Below are positions 1 to 8,625 of a stretch of 64,000 nt of DNA, one piece after another (within the stretch, counting starts at the first letter, position 1; each line of letters starts with the position of its first letter). The notes beneath the pieces were generated by a model. It saw only the letters and a program-made list of their open reading frames with translations. It was not told the origin of the DNA and did no database searches. Made by a program: the position numbers and the translations under genes. This stretch comes from Bordetella sp. 02P26C-1 (GTDB lineage Bacteria > Pseudomonadota > Gammaproteobacteria > Burkholderiales > Burkholderiaceae_B), in contig NZ_WSJB01000004.1 of assembly GCF_009763255.1 (NCBI RefSeq), forward strand, positions 1-64,000, written 5' to 3'.

Positions 1-76
1 AATTTTGAGAATTACCGCATGAGAGTCTTGGCTCAGTGCGGTTGGAACGGTGTGATTAACCGGGTCTGATGAACGG

Positions 77-148
77 TCATCCCCCGTTTATGGGGTAGAG
101 CCGTAGAGCCGAGCCTGAATGCTCATCCCCCGTTTATGGGGTAGAGCC
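77..148. repeat. Two direct copies of a 26-bp IS-end-like repeat
   Basis: Two identical 26-bp units lie at 77-102 and 123-148 in the same orientation, 20 bp apart. Each contains a CCCC/GGGG inverted core and ends in GTAGAGCC; read on the minus strand the unit begins GGCTCTACCCC. ISL3-family insertion sequences characteristically begin with GGCTCT, so these may be relics of an ISL3-type end. No transposase reading frame is visible to the right, and the window starts 76 bp to the left, so an element beyond the edge cannot be excluded. The GTAGAGCC octamer is also tandemly repeated at 95-110. Confidence 0.4.
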
Positions 149-157
149 AATCGCATC

Positions 158-191
158 AAAAAAGAAACAGGCACTTATTTCTAAGTGCCTG
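158..191 (-). terminator. Rho-independent terminator of ssrA
   Basis: A perfect 10-bp inverted repeat (168-177 with 182-191, loop TTTC) is followed on the minus strand by a T-rich run, seen as the A-rich stretch 158-166. It lies 17 bp downstream of the tmRNA 3' end, the expected place for the ssrA terminator. Confidence 0.85.
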
Positions 192-207
192 ATAAATAAG
201 GAATTTG

Positions 208-594
208 TGGTGGAGCCGGGGGGAATTGAACCCCCGTCCGCAAGCCCTCCGCAACCAGTTCTACATGCGTAGTCGGCCTATTTGGTTTTAACTCTGGACT
301 TAGCCAACCGACAGGCCGGACCAGAGCGATTCACGTAATTTAAATCTGAGCCGTGTGACCCCAGCGCAGACCGATTCCTTGTAAATGTCGCTGCTGCGGT
401 TCGGGGTTGCCCCCTAGGAAGTTGCCTTCCTCCGCCTGACCCAAGGACAGATCAGTGCAGCGGCTCACCGATTAAGCGGCGAGAGCGAAACGCTCGTCGT
501 TGGCGTTTGTAGTGTTCCAGTGGATTTACGAGCTTACTGGTGCTCGGCATGCCCTGAGTTGTTTCGCGACCCACGTCGAATCCGGATCGGCCCC
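208..594 (-). ncRNA. ssrA: Transfer-messenger RNA (tmRNA)
   Basis: tmRNA rescues ribosomes stalled on broken mRNAs by acting first as an alanyl-tRNA and then as a short mRNA that adds a degradation tag. The 5' end GGGGCCG (594 downward) pairs with CGGCUCC just before the encoded 3' CCA (208-210), forming the acceptor stem with the usual single G-U pair. The 5' domain carries the GGATTCGACG block and the 3' domain the T-arm GGUUCAAUUCC. The tag frame at 472-504 reads ANDERFALAA followed by TAA; this ending is typical of Bordetella and relatives. The 387-nt length fits a one-piece tmRNA. Confidence 0.97.
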
Positions 595-605
595 AAGTAA
601 AGATC

Positions 606-611
606 ATTGTA
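606..611 (-). promoter_or_regulatory. Probable -10 box of the ssrA promoter
   Basis: On the minus strand TACAAT (5 of 6 matches to TATAAT) lies 11 nt before the first G of mature tmRNA. No convincing -35 hexamer is visible 16-18 nt further upstream, so only the -10 element is called. Confidence 0.5.
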
Positions 612-684
612 CCCGTAATGCCCCGCGAAAGCGACCCTCTTGTGCGGAGCCTCCAGAGTGCCCTCTGAGGTACCGAATCCGTCA

Positions 685-1314
685 CTAGGCAGTCAGATGC
701 TGCCCAAAAAGCTGGAACATCCGGCGTGCGCCTTCGATGGCTTCGCTGCGGGCGCGTGCATCGTCATCATATTGACTCAGCAACTGCTGCAAATCCATCC
801 ACCGAGCCTTGGTGTCGGCACCATACCCCGTAAAGAACTGCAGCCCCGACTGTGCCGTCAGTTCGAAACGTCGCTTGAACTGTTTAGCCAAAACGGCGCC
901 GCCCAGCATAGACCCCTCGACCACATAAAGGGCCCCCAGTAACCGGGCGTCGTCGGCGAATTGCTCGCGCAAATCATCTGCCAGAGCAGCGTCACGCAGC
1001 GACCCGCGCGGCAGCCCCAGCGCGTGGAGATCGCTCTCTAACCATGGCACCTTTCGTCTGTCGCGATAATAGAAATCCGCGACTCGCGAAGATGCCCGCG
1101 CACGCTCGCTGAGAAATGCTTCGAATACTTCGTAGAAGGCATGGTAGCGCTGCAGCAACTGACCATATTCCTCGCGCGTGTAGTCGTCTCGCGCGAGGTT
1201 CATGCGATTCTCGATATCGTCATGCTCGGCACGCGTGGCCGCGCGCAACGCATCGCGTAGCGATAGCATGGCGATCGGCGCGTCTTCGCAGTCAGATTCC
1301 ATCGAGGAAAGCAT
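685..1314 (-). CDS. bphO: Heme oxygenase BphO (biliverdin synthesis)
   Basis: Bacterial heme oxygenases open heme to biliverdin IXalpha, the chromophore of bacteriophytochromes. The protein has the all-helical heme oxygenase layout, with an N-terminal RAATRAEHDD segment carrying the likely proximal heme histidine and a GSMLGG-type distal helix (LYVVEGSMLGGAVLAKQF). It directly follows bphP; the ATG at 1314 begins one nucleotide after the bphP stop, suggesting translational coupling. In-frame ATGs at 1344, 1335 and 1302 are alternatives and none has a strong Shine-Dalgarno sequence, so the start is uncertain. Transcription would run on toward ssrA. Confidence 0.88.
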   Translation of the reverse strand: MLSSMESDCEDAPIAMLSLRDALRAATRAEHDDIENRMNLARDDYTREEYGQLLQRYHAFYEVFEAFLSERARASSRVADFYYRDRRKVPWLESDLHALGLPRGSLRDAALADDLREQFADDARLLGALYVVEGSMLGGAVLAKQFKRRFELTAQSGLQFFTGYGADTKARWMDLQQLLSQYDDDARARSEAIEGARRMFQLFGQHLTA

Positions 1315-1315
1315 G

Positions 1316-3652
1316 TCAGGCAAGGAGCTTTTCATTACCGTCATTGTCTTGCACACCCATTTCGAGGGGCGTGTTCTCGGCACCACAGGAGGCGTTGATC
1401 AGCGTGAAGTGAAACGTACTGCCAACACCCTCTTCGCTGGTCGCCCAAAGCTTGCCATTATGCTGTTCGACAATGCCACGCGCAATCCAAAGACCGAGCC
1501 CCGTGCCATGATTCTTGGCTTCCTCGGCCTGCCAATACCGTTCGAAAATGCTTTCCAGATTCTCGGCCGGAATGCCAGAGCCCGTGTCGGCGACACGGAA
1601 CAATACCTCGGCGCCCTGAGACTGCGCGGAGACCGCGATACTGCCGCCGCGAGGGGTGAACTTCACCGCGTTGCTCACCAGATTGTTGAGCACCTGCAAA
1701 ATCCGGTAGCGCTCGCAGATGACCTGACTTTCTTCTACTGGCGCATGAATCTGCAAGTTGACGCCCTTTTCCGCCGCGATCGCGTGACAAGACTCGACTG
1801 CCTCGCTGATCAGACAGCGCGTGCTTTCGGGCTTGAGCTCCAGATCCATCGTGCCGGCTTCGATCTTCGCCACGTCCAGGATGTTGGTGATGAGCTTGGT
1901 CATGAGGTTCGTCGCGCGCAGGCCGCGCTCGATCATGCGTTGCACGGAGGGCTCTTGGCCGGAATGAAAACGCTTGATGAATTCGTAGCTCAAGGAAATG
2001 ACGCTCAACGGGGTCTTCAGGTCATGCGAGACCATCATCACCATCTCGTCTTTCTCGCGACTAAGCCGTTCGGCGCGCAAGCGGGCCGCTTGCTCCTTGC
2101 GATATTCCTGCTTGAGCGCCAGCGCGATGATGTCGTTGCGCAAAGCTGCGACGGCATCGATCTCCACCGCCTTCCAGGGCGCTGACTTTCCCACCACCAC
2201 TTCTTTCCAGGAATCGAAAGACTGACGGGGATGCAGCGTCAACGTATCGCCTGACATGCGTACCGCCTTGGTGGGCGCGCCAGCCCAGGTCACCGTGGTG
2301 CTTTGTTCCGGGCGGAACCAGAAAACATAGTCGCGCCCCGAGCGCCCCAGCGACATTGCCAGCAGGCCGCTGGCGCGCGCTCGGTACTCTCCGGCCGGAG
2401 GAAAATGCGCCGACAATTCGCTGGTCTTGAACAGGGACTGCGTGGGGTATGCCTCGCCCAGCCAGGCGATGAGTTGCTCCAACATCTCGACCGGAGGCGT
2501 CCGCCCCGCGCAAGTCCATTGGTTGCCGTAGCAAACCGCGACCGCGCCAGGTCCGTCCGAGGTCAATGCCTGCAGGGCATCGATGTGTTGCGAAAGGCCG
2601 CAAGACAAGTCCGACACGGACTCCAGCTGATCGACTATCCGTAGCCGCGCCTGCTCCAGGCGCTGACGATATTGGTGTTCTTCGAGGTCTTCCTTTGTGC
2701 GCAGCTGCGACGACACAATCCTGCCTATCGTCTCCGCCGCGATCCGCTGGTCGGCGTCGACCAAGAGGGGTTCACTGTGATGGCAAGCGATCAACCCCCA
2801 CAACTCTCCATCATCGATCAGAGACACAGTCAGCGAGGCTTGCACGCCCATGTTGCGCAGGTACTCCAAATGCACGGGCGACACGCTTCTAAGCAAGCTC
2901 TTGCCCAAATCTAGCGGCTGTGCCGAGCCGGGCTTTTGCACATCGGGCACGATGGGCGACGGCACATAATCGACATCCGGGATCATGCGTAGCCAGTTCT
3001 GCAAAAACACGGCGCGCGCCTGCGGCGGGATATCCGAAGCAGGAAAATGATGTCCAAGATAAGATTCAAGTTTGTCGCCGCACGCCTCCGCAATGACCAC
3101 GCCGTGCCAGTCCTTGTCGAAGCGATAAATCATCACCCGATCGAATCCCGTGGCCGACCGCACTTGCCTGGCAGCACGATCGCAGAGATCCTGAACACTG
3201 CTGGCGCTTTGCAACGCACGCACGGAATCGCGAATAGTTGTATGAAACCGATTAGCCATGAGCGGCGTCAGTGCCGGCGCTACGGGTTCCAGTTCCAGAT
3301 ATAACGTGTCCAGATGGTAGTGGGCACGCAGCTCCCATGGGCTGCCCTGCCCTAGTTCGGGTAATTGCAGCGAGACATGGACGGTCTGCTCTTCGATAAA
3401 GTCGGACCGTATCAGTCGTTGGACGGAATCGATATCGTCCGCTTGGAGCAGAGAGGTAAAGGGTTGGCCGACCAAATCGGCGATGGGAATGTTCCACAGC
3501 GTGGCGGCGTTTGAACTGATATTGTGAATCGTCAGCTCATCGCCGCCTACGGTTAGCAGCACTCCGAATGGCTGAATCGCGCCAGGAATGTGTATGGGTT
3601 CCTTTGCGCATTGAGATAGCGCGTCCGGAATAACAGCCGAATCAGGCACCAT
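1316..3652 (-). CDS. bphP: Bacteriophytochrome histidine kinase BphP
   Basis: A red/far-red light-sensing histidine kinase of about 778 residues. Order: PAS (about 18-115) preceded by Cys15 in SQCAKEPIHIPG, the biliverdin-attachment cysteine of bacterial phytochromes; GAF (about 140-300) with the PASDIP chromophore motif; PHY with the tongue motif PRQSF; HisKA with SHDLKTPL (phosphoacceptor His); and HATPase_c with NNLVSNAVKFT, DTGSGIP and GTGLGLWI. The ATG at 3652 is chosen because TTAGGTC precedes it by about 7 nt; a longer frame would need a TTG at 3691. No response regulator is adjacent, so its partner must be encoded elsewhere. bphO follows in the same operon. Confidence 0.95.
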   Translation of the reverse strand: MVPDSAVIPDALSQCAKEPIHIPGAIQPFGVLLTVGGDELTIHNISSNAATLWNIPIADLVGQPFTSLLQADDIDSVQRLIRSDFIEEQTVHVSLQLPELGQGSPWELRAHYHLDTLYLELEPVAPALTPLMANRFHTTIRDSVRALQSASSVQDLCDRAARQVRSATGFDRVMIYRFDKDWHGVVIAEACGDKLESYLGHHFPASDIPPQARAVFLQNWLRMIPDVDYVPSPIVPDVQKPGSAQPLDLGKSLLRSVSPVHLEYLRNMGVQASLTVSLIDDGELWGLIACHHSEPLLVDADQRIAAETIGRIVSSQLRTKEDLEEHQYRQRLEQARLRIVDQLESVSDLSCGLSQHIDALQALTSDGPGAVAVCYGNQWTCAGRTPPVEMLEQLIAWLGEAYPTQSLFKTSELSAHFPPAGEYRARASGLLAMSLGRSGRDYVFWFRPEQSTTVTWAGAPTKAVRMSGDTLTLHPRQSFDSWKEVVVGKSAPWKAVEIDAVAALRNDIIALALKQEYRKEQAARLRAERLSREKDEMVMMVSHDLKTPLSVISLSYEFIKRFHSGQEPSVQRMIERGLRATNLMTKLITNILDVAKIEAGTMDLELKPESTRCLISEAVESCHAIAAEKGVNLQIHAPVEESQVICERYRILQVLNNLVSNAVKFTPRGGSIAVSAQSQGAEVLFRVADTGSGIPAENLESIFERYWQAEEAKNHGTGLGLWIARGIVEQHNGKLWATSEEGVGSTFHFTLINASCGAENTPLEMGVQDNDGNEKLLA

Positions 3653-3934
3653 AAAAGACCTAATAGAGAGTAGGCGAGACTCGTGCGGCAAGCAGGCGGG
3701 ATCGGCAAACCATCCCTGGCATCAGCGTCTGCCTGGCCCATTGCGGGCTGGCAAAGCACCCAAAGTGCTACACGAAGTCAGCCTGAGTGAATGGCTACGA
3801 ATTTCCGGTAAATCGGGAAAAGCGCTCTTGCAGCTTATTCACTGAGAATAACGCACTTTGACGCCATCGAGCGGAAGGATTATGACAATTTCCTACGCAC
3901 GTTGAGTCTGAGTAACGCCAAGCCGTGTACACGC

Positions 3935-4801
3935 TCATTCGGGTTGTTTGGGGAGGGCCCTGCGAGAGCCATGCGCCTCTGCATAAACGCGGGTAAATTC
4001 GGCCCCCAGCAGGAAGACCTGGGCTGCGTAATACACCCAAATTAGCACAACGACCAGCGAGCCCGCCGCCGCATACGACGACGCGACGGACGCCTTGCCC
4101 ATATACAGACCAATGAGCACTTTGCCGATCTCAAAAAGAACCGCCGTCACGAATGCGCCCGTGCCCACATCGCGCCAAGCGACAGGCGCCTGCGGCATGA
4201 AGCGGTAAATCATCGCAAACAGCAGGGTGAGTATGCCCAAAGTGAAGACCAGATTCACAACCTGCAGTAGCAGTTCCCAGCCGGGCAAAATACCGCCCGC
4301 CCAGGTACCCAGCGCCGCCAGAACCGAACTGACAACCAAGGACACCAACAATAAAAACGCCAGGGTCAACACCAATCCAAATGACAACAGCCGGCTGCGG
4401 ATCAAGCCCCAAATACCGGACTGCTTCTTGGTATCGACTTTCCAGATCCGGTCCAACGCGCTTTGCAATTCCGAAAAGACGGTAGTGGCGCCCACACCCA
4501 ACATGATGACACTGATGATGGTGGCGATAATGCCTTGGGATGGCTCCTGCGCTCCCTGGACCACACCCTCCACCGCCTTCGCGCCTTCAACACCGACCAT
4601 GGAACTGACCTGCGCAAAGAGCTGTCCTTGCACGGCTTCTTCGCCCCAAAAAAACCCGGCAATGCCGATGACGATAATCACCAGAGGCGCGAGCGAAAAC
4701 ACAGTATAGAAGGCAATGGCGGCCCCCATACTGGGCGCGTAATCGTCGAGCCAGCTATTGACGGCCTGCTTGATCAAGCCGAAAAAAGGTTTGACCTGCA
4801 T
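3935..4801 (-). CDS. YihY/BrkB family inner-membrane protein
   Basis: A 288-residue polytopic membrane protein of the YihY (UPF0761)/BrkB family. About six hydrophobic segments are visible, including the family-typical first helix after SMGAAIAFYTVFSLAPL, a GVGATTVFSELQ loop, and a last segment ending GAEFTRVYAEA. The family's molecular role is not settled; BrkB was first linked to serum resistance in Bordetella and later proposals include transport. It is followed by a basic C-terminus. The small membrane-protein gene at 4897-5175 lies 95 bp upstream on the same strand and may be co-transcribed. About 280 bp without a gene separate it from bphP and hold the bphP promoter. Confidence 0.85.
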   Translation of the reverse strand: MQVKPFFGLIKQAVNSWLDDYAPSMGAAIAFYTVFSLAPLVIIVIGIAGFFWGEEAVQGQLFAQVSSMVGVEGAKAVEGVVQGAQEPSQGIIATIISVIMLGVGATTVFSELQSALDRIWKVDTKKQSGIWGLIRSRLLSFGLVLTLAFLLLVSLVVSSVLAALGTWAGGILPGWELLLQVVNLVFTLGILTLLFAMIYRFMPQAPVAWRDVGTGAFVTAVLFEIGKVLIGLYMGKASVASSYAAAGSLVVVLIWVYYAAQVFLLGAEFTRVYAEAHGSRRALPKQPE

Positions 4802-4896
4802 CGTGGTCTGGCTCCCGGCGCAAAGTGGTTTTTTGATGATCTATGGCGTGAGACCTGGGCTTTTTACGAAGCGCGGGGCCCCCAGTAGCGGCGGTG

Positions 4897-5175
4897 TCAG
4901 CCGAACCGTCGCATCACTCGCGCCACCTTGGCGATGCCGCCCGTACCGCTTGCGGCCCGGCCGATCAGGGCGGTACCAACGGCCGTCATCAACCCGCGCC
5001 GCAAGGGGGTACGGCTGCGCATGCCCGCGACCATCGCCAAGGCGCCCAGCCCAAAAACGATCAAGTGTTCGCCGGGAAAATCTGGACGATTCTGGTCGAA
5101 TTCCTTTAGCTGCTGCAAGGTACTCTTGGAACCGCGCTTCAGCGCCGGTGCATCGTATTCGGTGGGCGTTTGCAT
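4897..5175 (-). CDS. Small conserved-looking membrane protein
   Basis: A 92-residue protein of unknown function. The first 40 residues are polar (QTPTEYDAPALKRGSK), followed by a hydrophobic stretch LIVFGLGALAMVAGM and a glycine/alanine-rich second segment, then a basic tail ending VARVMRRFG. The ATG at 5175 is preceded by GAGG at good spacing, and the frame is compositionally like its neighbours, which supports a real gene. It lies upstream of the YihY/BrkB gene on the same strand. I do not recognise the family. Confidence 0.6.
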   Translation of the reverse strand: MQTPTEYDAPALKRGSKSTLQQLKEFDQNRPDFPGEHLIVFGLGALAMVAGMRSRTPLRRGLMTAVGTALIGRAASGTGGIAKVARVMRRFG

Positions 5176-5346
5176 GATAAGCCTCGACGGAGTTGGATTT
5201 CCATGGCCAGCAAGTTACGTACCGAACGCTGGGGCGTGGCGATTGCGCCTTGCGGCAAGCTTGGCGTACCGGCTGCCGCCATGACACAATCTGCAGCCAC
5301 CACAGCTCGCGCTGTCCCCTCTGCTCCCCTACACCAACGACGGCAT

Positions 5347-6267
5347 ATGACCACCCCCCGTATCGAACCCACCACCATTGGCGGTCTCACGGCCTGGCGC
5401 GTCACGACCCGCTTTGGCGGCGCGCTCATTACCCGGCGTGGCGCGCAATTGCTCAGCTACACGCCGGCTGGCGGGAGGCCGGTGATCTGGCTTTCCGAAC
5501 AGGCCCGCTACACCCCGAATACCGCGATTCGGGGTGGCGTACCGGTTTGCTGGCCATGGTTCGGGGTGTACGACCGTAATCCCCAATTCGTGCGCGACTG
5601 TGTGGCAGCCCCACCGGGTGCGGCCTCGCATGGATGGGTGCGGCAGGTCGATTGGGATCTGGCGGAGCAGCACACGGACGGGGATTGCGCCACCTTGGCT
5701 TTCACGTACGCGGCACCGCCCGGGCATCAGCCTGGCTGGAACCAACATGCGCTGTTGACGCTGCGGCTGAGATTAAGCGATCGGATCGAAGTCGCGTTGA
5801 GCGTGCAGAACCTGGGCGCGTCGCCGTTGAGCACGACACTGGCCTTGCATACGTATCTGGCAGTCTCGGATAGCCGGCACGTGAGCGTCCACGGTCTATC
5901 GGGGCTGCATTATCTGGACATGGTGCGTGAGGGCGAACCGCGCCAGCAACAAGGCCCGGTGACCTTCACGGAAGAAACCGACCGGATTTATCTGAACACC
6001 AGCGCACCGATTAGCCTGCGCGATGCCGGCTGGCAGCGCGACATACGGCTGCTGGCGACCAATTCGACATCGACCGTAGTCTGGAATCCCGGCGCGGCCA
6101 AGGCAGCACGGCTCAACGACATGGCCGATGATGCGTGGCCGCGGATGGTTTGCATTGAAACCGCGCGCGTGCTGGATGACGCGCTGACCGTGGCGCCGGG
6201 CCAAAGCGAGACCGTCGGGGTGACGATCTCGTGGCAACCCGCGAATACGGCTGGCGCAGGCTCGTAG
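5347..6267 (+). CDS. D-hexose-6-phosphate mutarotase (YeaD family)
   Basis: Aldose-1-epimerase fold enzyme that interconverts alpha and beta anomers of hexose 6-phosphates in the cytoplasm. The family signature IRGGVPVCWPWFG is present near residue 65, with later conserved HGWVRQ and HTYLAVSD blocks that carry the catalytic histidines, and a C-terminal MVCIETA. From the ATG at 5347 the protein has 306 residues, close to E. coli YeaD (294). In-frame ATGs at 5281 and 5203 (the latter behind a GGAG at a spacing of 10) would add a poorly conserved N-terminus and remain possible. It is convergent with the lytic transglycosylase gene. Confidence 0.87.
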   Translation: MTTPRIEPTTIGGLTAWRVTTRFGGALITRRGAQLLSYTPAGGRPVIWLSEQARYTPNTAIRGGVPVCWPWFGVYDRNPQFVRDCVAAPPGAASHGWVRQVDWDLAEQHTDGDCATLAFTYAAPPGHQPGWNQHALLTLRLRLSDRIEVALSVQNLGASPLSTTLALHTYLAVSDSRHVSVHGLSGLHYLDMVREGEPRQQQGPVTFTEETDRIYLNTSAPISLRDAGWQRDIRLLATNSTSTVVWNPGAAKAARLNDMADDAWPRMVCIETARVLDDALTVAPGQSETVGVTISWQPANTAGAGS

Positions 6268-6288
6268 TAACTGCGCGGGCGCGCCGGT

Positions 6289-7632
6289 CTATTTCGCGGG
6301 TGCGGCGACAGGTGCTGTCGTGTTAGCTCGCAGCCATTGCAGCGATTTCATGCCCGCGCGACCATCGGGCGTGAGACCCGCCTCGCGCTGCACGGATTGC
6401 AGGGCCTGGCGTGTGCGCGTACCAATAACGCCATCGGGCTGACCGATATCCAGCCCGCGCGCATTCAACAAGGTTTGCAGTTCACGTCGCTGCGCGCGCG
6501 ATAGGCCAGGGTCGTCGGTCGGCCACGCTGTCACGAACGGACCCTTGCCGCGCAGCCGATCCGACAGATGCGCAATGGCGAGCGCATAGCTTTCTGCCGC
6601 GTTGTAGGAGTAGAGCGCATCAAAGTTGCGCGTGACGAGAAATGCGGGGCCCGAGGGGCCGGCGGGCAGCAGCAATCCCAGCTGCATCTCCCCACCCGGC
6701 AACGCGCTGCCGTCCACCCGCGTCACCCCCTTGGCGGCCCAGGCGGAGACCGGCTGTTTATTGCGACGCCCGGTACCAGAGGTGTCCATACCCTTAGGCA
6801 AACGGACTTCGAAACCCCAAGGCAAGTCGGATTTCCAGCCGGCGCGTTTCAGGAAGTTGGCCGTAGAGCCGAGCGCATCGGGCACGCTGTCCACCAGATC
6901 GCGGCGTCCGTCCCCATCGAAATCCACGGCCAGCCGCAGATACGTCGAAGGCATGAACTGCGTTTGACCGAAGGCGCCCGCCCAGGAGCCGTTCAGGCGC
7001 TCGACGCCCACGTGTTCCTGCTGGATGATCTTCAGCGTCGCGAAGAATTCGCCGCGGAAATAGCTTTGGCGGCGCCCCATGCACGACAGTGTCGATAGCG
7101 AACGCAGCAACGGACGGCCGCCTAGAATGCGGCCGAAATTGCTCTCCACCCCCCAGACCGCGGTCACCGTGTACGGATCCACGCCGAACTCTGTTTCGGC
7201 GCGTTTGAGTTCGGCCTGCCAATCTCGCATCGCACGCTGACCGTCGGCGACTCGCTCGTCATCGACCAGGGAAGCCAGATAGTCCCAGATCGGCGTTTTA
7301 AACTCGGGCTGCGCGTCGAGCAGCGGCAGAATCGTCAGGTCCGGCTGAAGGTCCCGGGTATAGGTGTCGAACGTCGCGGCGGACACGCCGTCCTTGATGG
7401 CCAACGGCCGCAAGCGGGCCAGGCATTGGGTGAACTCCGCGTTATCGGAGGCCGCGCTAGCGGAGGCCGGCATGGCAGCTCCACTGCTCTTGGCGGGCGC
7501 GGTCGTGCCGGAGGAGGCATTCCGGGAGACAGCGCTGCCCGTAGCGCTAGCCGTTTGAGCCGAGGAGGTTGTCGAAACCGCGCTTGCACATAAGGCAAGC
7601 GCAAGCAGGGTCGAGGTGGAGTGAAGTTTCAT
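6289..7632 (-). CDS. Lytic murein transglycosylase (MltB family) with peptidoglycan-binding domain
   Basis: A periplasmic enzyme that cleaves the MurNAc-GlcNAc bond of peptidoglycan with 1,6-anhydro ring formation. The N-terminus is a Sec signal peptide with cleavage near SAQT, followed by an Ala/Ser-rich linker to about residue 65. The SLT_2/MltB catalytic domain contains the catalytic Glu in VWGVESNFGRI, then GAFGQTQFMPSTY and the calcium-site-like DFDGDGRRD. The C-terminal 60 residues are a PG_binding_1 domain (LNARGLDIGQPDGVIGTRT). The ATG at 7632 gives the best signal peptide; ATG 7641 and GTG 7653 are also open. No lipobox is seen, so it is probably soluble, unlike E. coli MltB. Confidence 0.9.
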   Translation of the reverse strand: MKLHSTSTLLALALCASAVSTTSSAQTASATGSAVSRNASSGTTAPAKSSGAAMPASASAASDNAEFTQCLARLRPLAIKDGVSAATFDTYTRDLQPDLTILPLLDAQPEFKTPIWDYLASLVDDERVADGQRAMRDWQAELKRAETEFGVDPYTVTAVWGVESNFGRILGGRPLLRSLSTLSCMGRRQSYFRGEFFATLKIIQQEHVGVERLNGSWAGAFGQTQFMPSTYLRLAVDFDGDGRRDLVDSVPDALGSTANFLKRAGWKSDLPWGFEVRLPKGMDTSGTGRRNKQPVSAWAAKGVTRVDGSALPGGEMQLGLLLPAGPSGPAFLVTRNFDALYSYNAAESYALAIAHLSDRLRGKGPFVTAWPTDDPGLSRAQRRELQTLLNARGLDIGQPDGVIGTRTRQALQSVQREAGLTPDGRAGMKSLQWLRANTTAPVAAPAK

Positions 7633-7737
7633 GCAAACCATTCTATTCGACACATGCTCGGGAAGAAATGGTCAGGGATCAAAGAGTGTCGAGGGAAGAG
7701 ATGCTCGCGACGCACCGATCCGGCAGCCGTTTATTCA

Positions 7738-8553
7738 TCACGCTGACTGCTGTTGCAACGCAGCCAGCTCCTCCTCATCGAAGCCCGCCTGGCGCCGTGC
7801 TTCTATGTTAAAGGGACCTCGCAGCCGTGGTGCGTGATAGCGCTCGGCCAACTGTGCATAGCAGGCAACGGGTTCCAGACCCTGTTGCGTGCACAGATAC
7901 CGGTACCAATGGTTGCCGATCGCCACGTGGCCGATTTCATCGCGCAGGATGATGTCCAGGATCGCCGCGCCCGCTTTGTCTCCCGCGCTCTTGAGCTTGT
8001 CGCGGATCAGCGGCGAGGCATCCAGGCCACGCGCTTCCAACGTGCGTGGCACCAGCGCCAGACGCGCCAACAAATCGTCACGCGTTTTTTCCGCCATTTC
8101 CCACAAGCCATTATGGGCCGGAAAATCGCCGTAGGTATGGCCCAAGGTCGCTAAATGCGCGTTCAGCAATTCGAAGTGATAGGCTTCTTCGCGCGCGACC
8201 CGCATCCAGTCGCGATAAAACGCCTCGGGCATACCGGGAAAACGCCACACCGCATCCAAGGCCAGATTGATGGCGTTGAACTCGATATGCGCCAGCGCAT
8301 GCACCAACACCGCTCGGCCTTGCACGGTTTGTACCGAACGCTGCTTGACCTGCGGAGGGGGCACCAGCTCTGGCGCGGCGGGACGCCCGGGCAAGCCAGC
8401 CGGTTCGGCCAGCACCTCATCGACACACAAGCTCGCCCGGTCATCGATCTGGCGCAGCGCGGCGATCTTATCGTGCCAGTCGCGCGCGGCCAAGGCAGCC
8501 AGCGCCTGTGCGCGCGCACTCGAGGTTTCAGGGGAAAGCACAGCTTGGGTCAT
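7738..8553 (-). CDS. Ferritin-like DUF455 family protein
   Basis: A 271-residue helical protein with ferritin-like diiron ligand motifs: HIEFNAINLALD, EEAYHFELLNAHL and LRDEIGHVAIGNHW, spaced as expected for a four-helix di-metal centre. DUF455 members are widespread in proteobacteria; relatives include tRNA-modifying MiaE-like enzymes, but the substrate of this group is not established. The ATG at 8553 is the natural start. It lies downstream of a diguanylate cyclase gene but is separated from it by a strong terminator (8571-8601), so it is probably transcribed on its own. Confidence 0.8.
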   Translation of the reverse strand: MTQAVLSPETSSARAQALAALAARDWHDKIAALRQIDDRASLCVDEVLAEPAGLPGRPAAPELVPPPQVKQRSVQTVQGRAVLVHALAHIEFNAINLALDAVWRFPGMPEAFYRDWMRVAREEAYHFELLNAHLATLGHTYGDFPAHNGLWEMAEKTRDDLLARLALVPRTLEARGLDASPLIRDKLKSAGDKAGAAILDIILRDEIGHVAIGNHWYRYLCTQQGLEPVACYAQLAERYHAPRLRGPFNIEARRQAGFDEEELAALQQQSA

Positions 8554-8570
8554 ACCACCATCGATCCATG

Positions 8571-8601
8571 AAAAAACCGCCGGGCAGGGACCGTCCGGCG
8601 G
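8571..8601 (-). terminator. Rho-independent terminator of the diguanylate cyclase gene
   Basis: CCGCCGG (8577-8583) pairs with CCGGCGG (8595-8601). On the minus strand the stem is followed by six T residues (A run at 8571-8576), 25-55 bp past the stop of the GGDEF gene. Confidence 0.85.
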
Positions 8602-8625
8602 CTCACTAATTTATCACTTTGGGAA

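Noticed and set aside
77-148. Possible CRISPR array from the two 26-bp repeats with a hairpin-like CCCC/GGGG core
   Set aside because: Only two units with a 20-bp spacer, no cas genes, and an end sequence that fits an IS end better.
4758-5177. Plus-strand open frame over the start of the YihY gene and the small membrane gene
   Set aside because: It has no ribosome site and overlaps two frames on the minus strand with better signals.
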